A stretch of DNA of 9,662 bases from JADGQA01 sp964579855 (GTDB lineage: Bacteria > Bacteroidota > Ignavibacteria > UBA10030), in assembly GCA_964579855.1 (NCBI GenBank), contig CAZOIM010000158.1:1-9662 (forward strand). Reading direction: 5' to 3'. The translations under genes and the position numbers were made by a program. Below the pieces are notes generated by a model, which saw only the letters and a program-made list of their open reading frames with translations, had not been told where the DNA came from and searched no databases. The first letter of the stretch is position 1. Each line of letters opens with the position of its first letter. This document shows, piece after piece, positions 6,764 through 9,662 of this stretch.

Positions 6764-7024
6764 TCAGCTTTCAAAACTAGTGATGATATTATCAAGAACT
6801 TCAGCGTTCGCCCTAATGATTTCGAGTTTTTCGGTAATTCGACCGACAACAATTCCGTGTGTTTCAATGAGTTCATTGACAAAATTCTTCACTGCAGGAT
6901 CATTACATTTTGTCAGCATATCCTCATAATACGCAATCATTCTCTTCTCGTCGCCCAATGCCTCGCTTAACAGCGCGCAGGTATTCCGACAACGATGATC
7001 GCAATCTCTTTTTCCTGGTTCCAT
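6764..7024 (-). CDS. Small helical protein with N-terminal CxxxCxxxC motif, unknown function
   Basis: I do not recognise this 86-residue protein. The N-terminus has C8-x3-C12-x3-C16 in a basic stretch (KRDCDHRCRNTC), and one more cysteine is at position 40. The rest looks like two amphipathic helices: GDEKRMIAYYEDML (24-37) and DPAVKNFVNELIETHGIVV (42-60), then EKLEIIRANAEVLDNII. The spacing of E26, E34, E51, E54 and H56 recalls half of a ferritin-like helix pair, but a clean E-x2-H motif is missing, so a diiron site is only a guess. The ATG at 7024 is supported by GGAGG five bases upstream; a GTG at 7036 is the alternative and would place that site inside the gene. It lies 69 bases after the oxidoreductase gamma subunit, in the same direction, and is likely co-transcribed with it. 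A metal- or redox-linked accessory protein is possible. Confidence 0.7.
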   Translation of the reverse strand: MEPGKRDCDHRCRNTCALLSEALGDEKRMIAYYEDMLTKCNDPAVKNFVNELIETHGIVVGRITEKLEIIRANAEVLDNIITSFES

Positions 7025-7029
7025 ACGTA

Positions 7030-7034
7030 CCTCC
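7030..7034 (-). promoter_or_regulatory. Ribosome binding site of the 86-residue gene
   Basis: GGAGG on the minus strand, five bases before the ATG at 7024; it decides the start over the GTG at 7036. Directly next to it (7035-7046) is the small palindrome ACGTAGTTACGT. Confidence 0.75.
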
Positions 7035-7093
7035 ACGTAGTTACGTCAGCTTCCTCTCAATTCAATTTCGACTCATGGATTTGGATGCCACTT

Positions 7094-7657
7094 TCATGCC
7101 AACTCATGAGAAAAAGCAGATGCAAGTTGTCTTCCTCGTTCGAGAGCTTGTTCATTCAATGGCAGCAGATGATGGTGACGTTCCGGCAACACTTCTTTGA
7201 GTGCTTTCAGCACATTTTCCAGAGCTACGATTGGACGACGTTCAAGAAAAGCGCCTAGCACAATCATGTTGGCGATCTGTTTTTTTTTCAGACGTTGTGC
7301 TTCTTCCGCCGCCGGAACATCGAAGATCTCAATATCATTTCGTGAGCACGCCGTTACCACACCCGACTGTTCGCACAACAAGAGACCTCCCTGTTTAACC
7401 CGACCGGAGAATTTGTCGATCGACGGTTGATTAAGTACGATGGCGGAGTCGAATTGAGTAACGATAGGCGAGCTTATCTTTGAATCGGAAACGATAACTA
7501 TGCAATTGGCAGTGCCTCCGCGCATCTCGGGTCCATACGACGGCATCCAACTCACTTCCTTGTTTTCTTTCATCGCTGCGTATGCAATTATGAGTCCTAG
7601 TGACAGCACGCCTTGCCCACCGAATCCCGCAACGATGATCTCGTGTGATGTTTTCAT
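7094..7657 (-). CDS. 2-oxoacid:ferredoxin oxidoreductase gamma subunit
   Basis: Gamma subunit (187 residues) of a thiamine-diphosphate-dependent 2-oxoacid:ferredoxin oxidoreductase (VorC/KorC type), which takes part in the CoA-dependent oxidation of a 2-oxoacid. The family N-terminus is clear: EIIVAGFGGQGVLSLG (6-21) and the SYGPEMRGGTANC segment (40-52), both typical of the gamma domain Rossmann-like fold. The C-terminus has the usual ANMIVLGAFLE and a helical end. The length is normal. AAGGA lies about ten bases before the ATG. The gene follows the beta subunit after a 75-base gap, longer than the 12 bases between alpha and beta, but no promoter or terminator is visible in it. Substrate preference cannot be read from this subunit. 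Confidence 0.92.
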   Translation of the reverse strand: MKTSHEIIVAGFGGQGVLSLGLIIAYAAMKENKEVSWMPSYGPEMRGGTANCIVIVSDSKISSPIVTQFDSAIVLNQPSIDKFSGRVKQGGLLLCEQSGVVTACSRNDIEIFDVPAAEEAQRLKKKQIANMIVLGAFLERRPIVALENVLKALKEVLPERHHHLLPLNEQALERGRQLASAFSHELA

Positions 7658-7732
7658 TTCTGTCAGATCCTTCTCTTAAACCGATGACTCGATATTCGTG
7701 CCAGTGTGTTGAGCAAGAAGTGGAGATGTCTG

Positions 7733-8497
7733 TTATTTCGGGACTTTGAGATCACCGACAGGATAGATGGGGAGCATGTTCTTTTCCATCCACGCATTGG
7801 CTTCCACAGGCGTCATCTTCCATCCCGACGGACAGTTTGATACGACTTCAATAAAACAGGTACCCTTCTTCAGAGGCTGATATTTGAACGAGGCCTCAAT
7901 CGCTTTCTTTGTTTTTCTCACTGCCGCAGCCGTATGTACCGATTGACGCGTTACATAGTATGCACCGGGCAATTGTGCAACGAGATCGCTGATCTTCAGA
8001 GGGAAACCAATATGGCTCGATTCCCTTCCGAATGGACTCGTCGACGTGACTTGTCCGAGCAGTGTGGTGGGAGCCATCTGTCCACCCGTCATGCCATAAA
8101 TTGCGTTGTTGACGAAGATCATCAGGATATTCTCTCCCCTATTCACCGTGTGAATTGTCTCTCCGGTTCCGATGGCTGCCAGATCTCCATCACCCTGATA
8201 GGAGAAGACATACTTGTCGGGCAATACCCGTTTAACACCCGTTGCAACAGCGCTTGCACGACCGTGGGCGGCTTCCTGCATGTCGATATTCATGTAATTG
8301 TACGCAAACACAGAACAGCCGACGGGAGCGACACCGACCGTTTGTTCCACGATTCCCATTTCCTCGATCACTTCCATAAGTAATCGGTGCACGACGCCGT
8401 GACCGCACCCGGGGCAATAGTGAAACGGAGTCTCGGTAAGTGTTCCCGGCTTTTCGTAGACAACTTCCAATCCCGCCGTAGTCAAAACTTGTTCCAT
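7733..8497 (-). CDS. 2-oxoacid:ferredoxin oxidoreductase beta subunit (thiamine diphosphate-binding)
   Basis: The beta subunit (254 residues) holds the thiamine diphosphate cofactor. Visible motifs: CPGCGHG (28-34), VGCSVFA with C61, the thiamine diphosphate/Mg motif GDGDLAAIG (102-110) closing with NNAIYGMTGGQ (130-140), then APTT. The Cys residues needed for a [4Fe-4S] cluster inside the long pyruvate-type beta subunits are not all present, so electron exit to ferredoxin probably needs a separate delta subunit. The 254-residue size fits the short 2-oxoglutarate/branched-chain types rather than pyruvate synthase. The start at 8497 has GAGGT six bases upstream and lies 12 bases after the alpha stop, so it is one operon. 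The substrate is 2-oxoglutarate or branched-chain 2-oxoacids; the sequence does not settle which. Confidence 0.94.
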   Translation of the reverse strand: MEQVLTTAGLEVVYEKPGTLTETPFHYCPGCGHGVVHRLLMEVIEEMGIVEQTVGVAPVGCSVFAYNYMNIDMQEAAHGRASAVATGVKRVLPDKYVFSYQGDGDLAAIGTGETIHTVNRGENILMIFVNNAIYGMTGGQMAPTTLLGQVTSTSPFGRESSHIGFPLKISDLVAQLPGAYYVTRQSVHTAAAVRKTKKAIEASFKYQPLKKGTCFIEVVSNCPSGWKMTPVEANAWMEKNMLPIYPVGDLKVPK

Positions 8498-8509
8498 AAA
8501 TCGACCTCG

Positions 8510-9613
8510 TCAGATTTGTGCAATGCGAATCTTTTCAGCGATCGTTTCAATTTCAAGGACGATATCGTCCGGCGTTGGTATCATTCCGCCCATTCTTCCC
8601 TTGAAGTACACCGGCTTTTTCCCGTTTACTGCGAGTCTCACATCTTCAACCATTTGGCCGGAATTCATTTCCACAGTCAGTACTGCTTCCACGTTTGGGA
8701 CGATTTTTGCAATGGCTTGAGTGGGAAACGGATAGAGCGTGATGGGTCTCAGCAAACCTACTTTGATACCTTTGAGCTTTGCAATTTCAATGGCCTTTTG
8801 GCATATCCGGGCAGACAATCCGAAGGCAACCAGGAGAATTTCCGCACCGTCAACACCGATTTCCTCACTGCGTACATCCTGATGCATCCTTCTGTACTTG
8901 TCTTGAAGTCGAAGATTGATCTCCTCCATCCTCTCCGGGACGATGTGCAATGAAGTGAGGATATTGCGTTCTCGCGTCGTGGGCTTGCCAACCGTCGCCC
9001 ATGGTTTCTCGGTGAATGGAAGAGAGCCCGAGGGCGGCATCGTGACCTTTTCCATCATTTGTCCCAGAGCGCCGTCTGAGAGGATCATGACAGGAGTGCG
9101 ATACTTGTCCGCAAGTCTGAAACCCTCGAATACGAAATCTGCCATTTCCTGAACTGACGATGGAGCCAGGACAAAGAGTCTATAGTCGCCGTGCCCTCCG
9201 CCTTTCGTTGCCTGAAAATAGTCAGCCTGAGAAGGTTGAATGGTGCCGAGTCCGGGCCCGCCGCGTTGGACGTTTACGATGAGACAGGGAATTTCTGCCG
9301 ACGCCATGTAGGATATTCCTTCTTGCATCAAACTTATTCCCGGACTCGAGGATGACGTCATTACTCTTGCGCCGGCACCAGCCGCACCATAAACCATGTT
9401 AATTGCTGCCAACTCACTCTCAGCCTGCAGAACTTCGGCGTTGTACTCCTTGGCGTGCGCCGAAAGATATTCCATAACCTCCGACTGGGGTGTTATGGGA
9501 TAACCAAAGTATGCCTGCATTCCGGCACGCAAAGCAGCCTCAGCAAGCGCTTCGTTTCCCTGCATGAACATCGGGCCGTTCATTGAATTTTCTTCCATCA
9601 GATTTTTCTCCAT
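8510..9613 (-). CDS. vorB: 2-oxoacid:ferredoxin oxidoreductase alpha subunit (VorB/KorA type)
   Basis: Alpha subunit (367 residues, normal length) of a thiamine-diphosphate-dependent 2-oxoacid:ferredoxin oxidoreductase. It interconverts a 2-oxoacid plus CoA with acyl-CoA, CO2 and reduced ferredoxin. The pyrimidine-binding domain begins FMQGNEALAEAALRAG, with GYPITPQSEVMEYL at 37-50, then QAESELAAINMVYGAAGAGAR, TSSSSPGISLMQEG and NVQRGGPGLGTIQPSQAD. The second domain includes VGLLRPITLYPFP and VEMNSGQMVEDV. These match most closely the proteins annotated as VorB (3-methyl-2-oxobutanoate oxidoreductase), but KorA proteins for 2-oxoglutarate are very similar, so the symbol is provisional. The start at 9613 has AGGGA upstream; in-frame ATGs at 9598 and 9583 are plausible, because the conserved part begins only near residue 15. 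A ferredoxin-type delta gene is often found just upstream and would lie off the window. Confidence 0.93.
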   Translation of the reverse strand: MEKNLMEENSMNGPMFMQGNEALAEAALRAGMQAYFGYPITPQSEVMEYLSAHAKEYNAEVLQAESELAAINMVYGAAGAGARVMTSSSSPGISLMQEGISYMASAEIPCLIVNVQRGGPGLGTIQPSQADYFQATKGGGHGDYRLFVLAPSSVQEMADFVFEGFRLADKYRTPVMILSDGALGQMMEKVTMPPSGSLPFTEKPWATVGKPTTRERNILTSLHIVPERMEEINLRLQDKYRRMHQDVRSEEIGVDGAEILLVAFGLSARICQKAIEIAKLKGIKVGLLRPITLYPFPTQAIAKIVPNVEAVLTVEMNSGQMVEDVRLAVNGKKPVYFKGRMGGMIPTPDDIVLEIETIAEKIRIAQI

Positions 9614-9662
9614 CGCAAAAGTCCCTGGAACAAATCGACATTACGCAGGTTCAAGGGTCTTG

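Noticed and set aside
7692..7704. CTGGCACG in the gap between beta and gamma subunit genes, considered as a sigma-54 -24 box
   Set aside because: The -24 half is perfect, but the -12 position reads TCGAG instead of TTGCW and lacks the required GC.
8387..8953. Plus-strand open frame of 188 codons
   Set aside because: It lies antisense to the start of the beta subunit and half of the alpha subunit, both of which are well conserved; no independent support.
9641..9661. Possible end of an upstream gene (six codons and TAA) before the alpha subunit
   Set aside because: The frame is open to the edge and would fit the tail of a delta ferredoxin, but six codons are too few to call a gene.

Overview
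The window is a single-strand block: every gene I can support lies on the minus strand, so transcription runs from the right end (9662) to the left end (1). It reads as an anaerobic or facultatively anaerobic bacterium's redox and central-carbon region. The gene types (split VorB-type 2-oxoacid:ferredoxin oxidoreductase, MaeB-type malic enzyme, group 3b-type NiFe hydrogenase with a cNMP-binding protein, lipoprotein rubrerythrin, a sigma-54-like promoter) would fit a Bacteroidota/Ignavibacteria-like lineage, but that placement is inference. A run of exactly 100 Ns at 1361-1460 indicates a scaffolded draft or metagenome assembly.

Layout in transcription order. (a) 9613-7094: alpha, beta and gamma subunits of a 2-oxoacid:ferredoxin oxidoreductase. 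A ferredoxin-like delta subunit may lie just beyond the right edge. (b) 7024-6764: a small helical protein with a Cys-x3-Cys-x3-Cys N-terminus that I do not recognise. (c) 6591-3959: a DksA/TraR-type zinc-finger protein that overlaps, by ATGA, a full-length malic enzyme with a phosphotransacetylase-like C-terminal domain. (d) 3681-3043: a rubrerythrin-like protein with a lipoprotein signal, preceded by a good sigma-54-type -24/-12 match. (e) 2950-1: a cytoplasmic NAD(P)-linked NiFe hydrogenase operon, consisting of the HydB iron-sulfur subunit, a Crp-like cNMP-binding domain protein, the HydG flavoprotein and the HydD small subunit. HydD runs off the left edge, and the catalytic large subunit HydA is expected next.

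How the parts could work together (inference): malic enzyme makes pyruvate and NADPH. The 2-oxoacid oxidoreductase exchanges 2-oxoacid/acyl-CoA with reduced ferredoxin. The group 3b hydrogenase balances NADP(H) against H2. The rubrerythrin handles peroxide outside the cytoplasm. The proteins with many cysteines (DksA-like and the 86-residue protein) are candidate metal- or redox-responsive partners. No mobile elements, tRNA/rRNA genes, CRISPR arrays or phage genes were seen, and no convincing intrinsic terminator was found. The main technical problem is the N gap, which removes the end of the cNMP-binding gene and the start of hydG and creates a false in-frame fusion.
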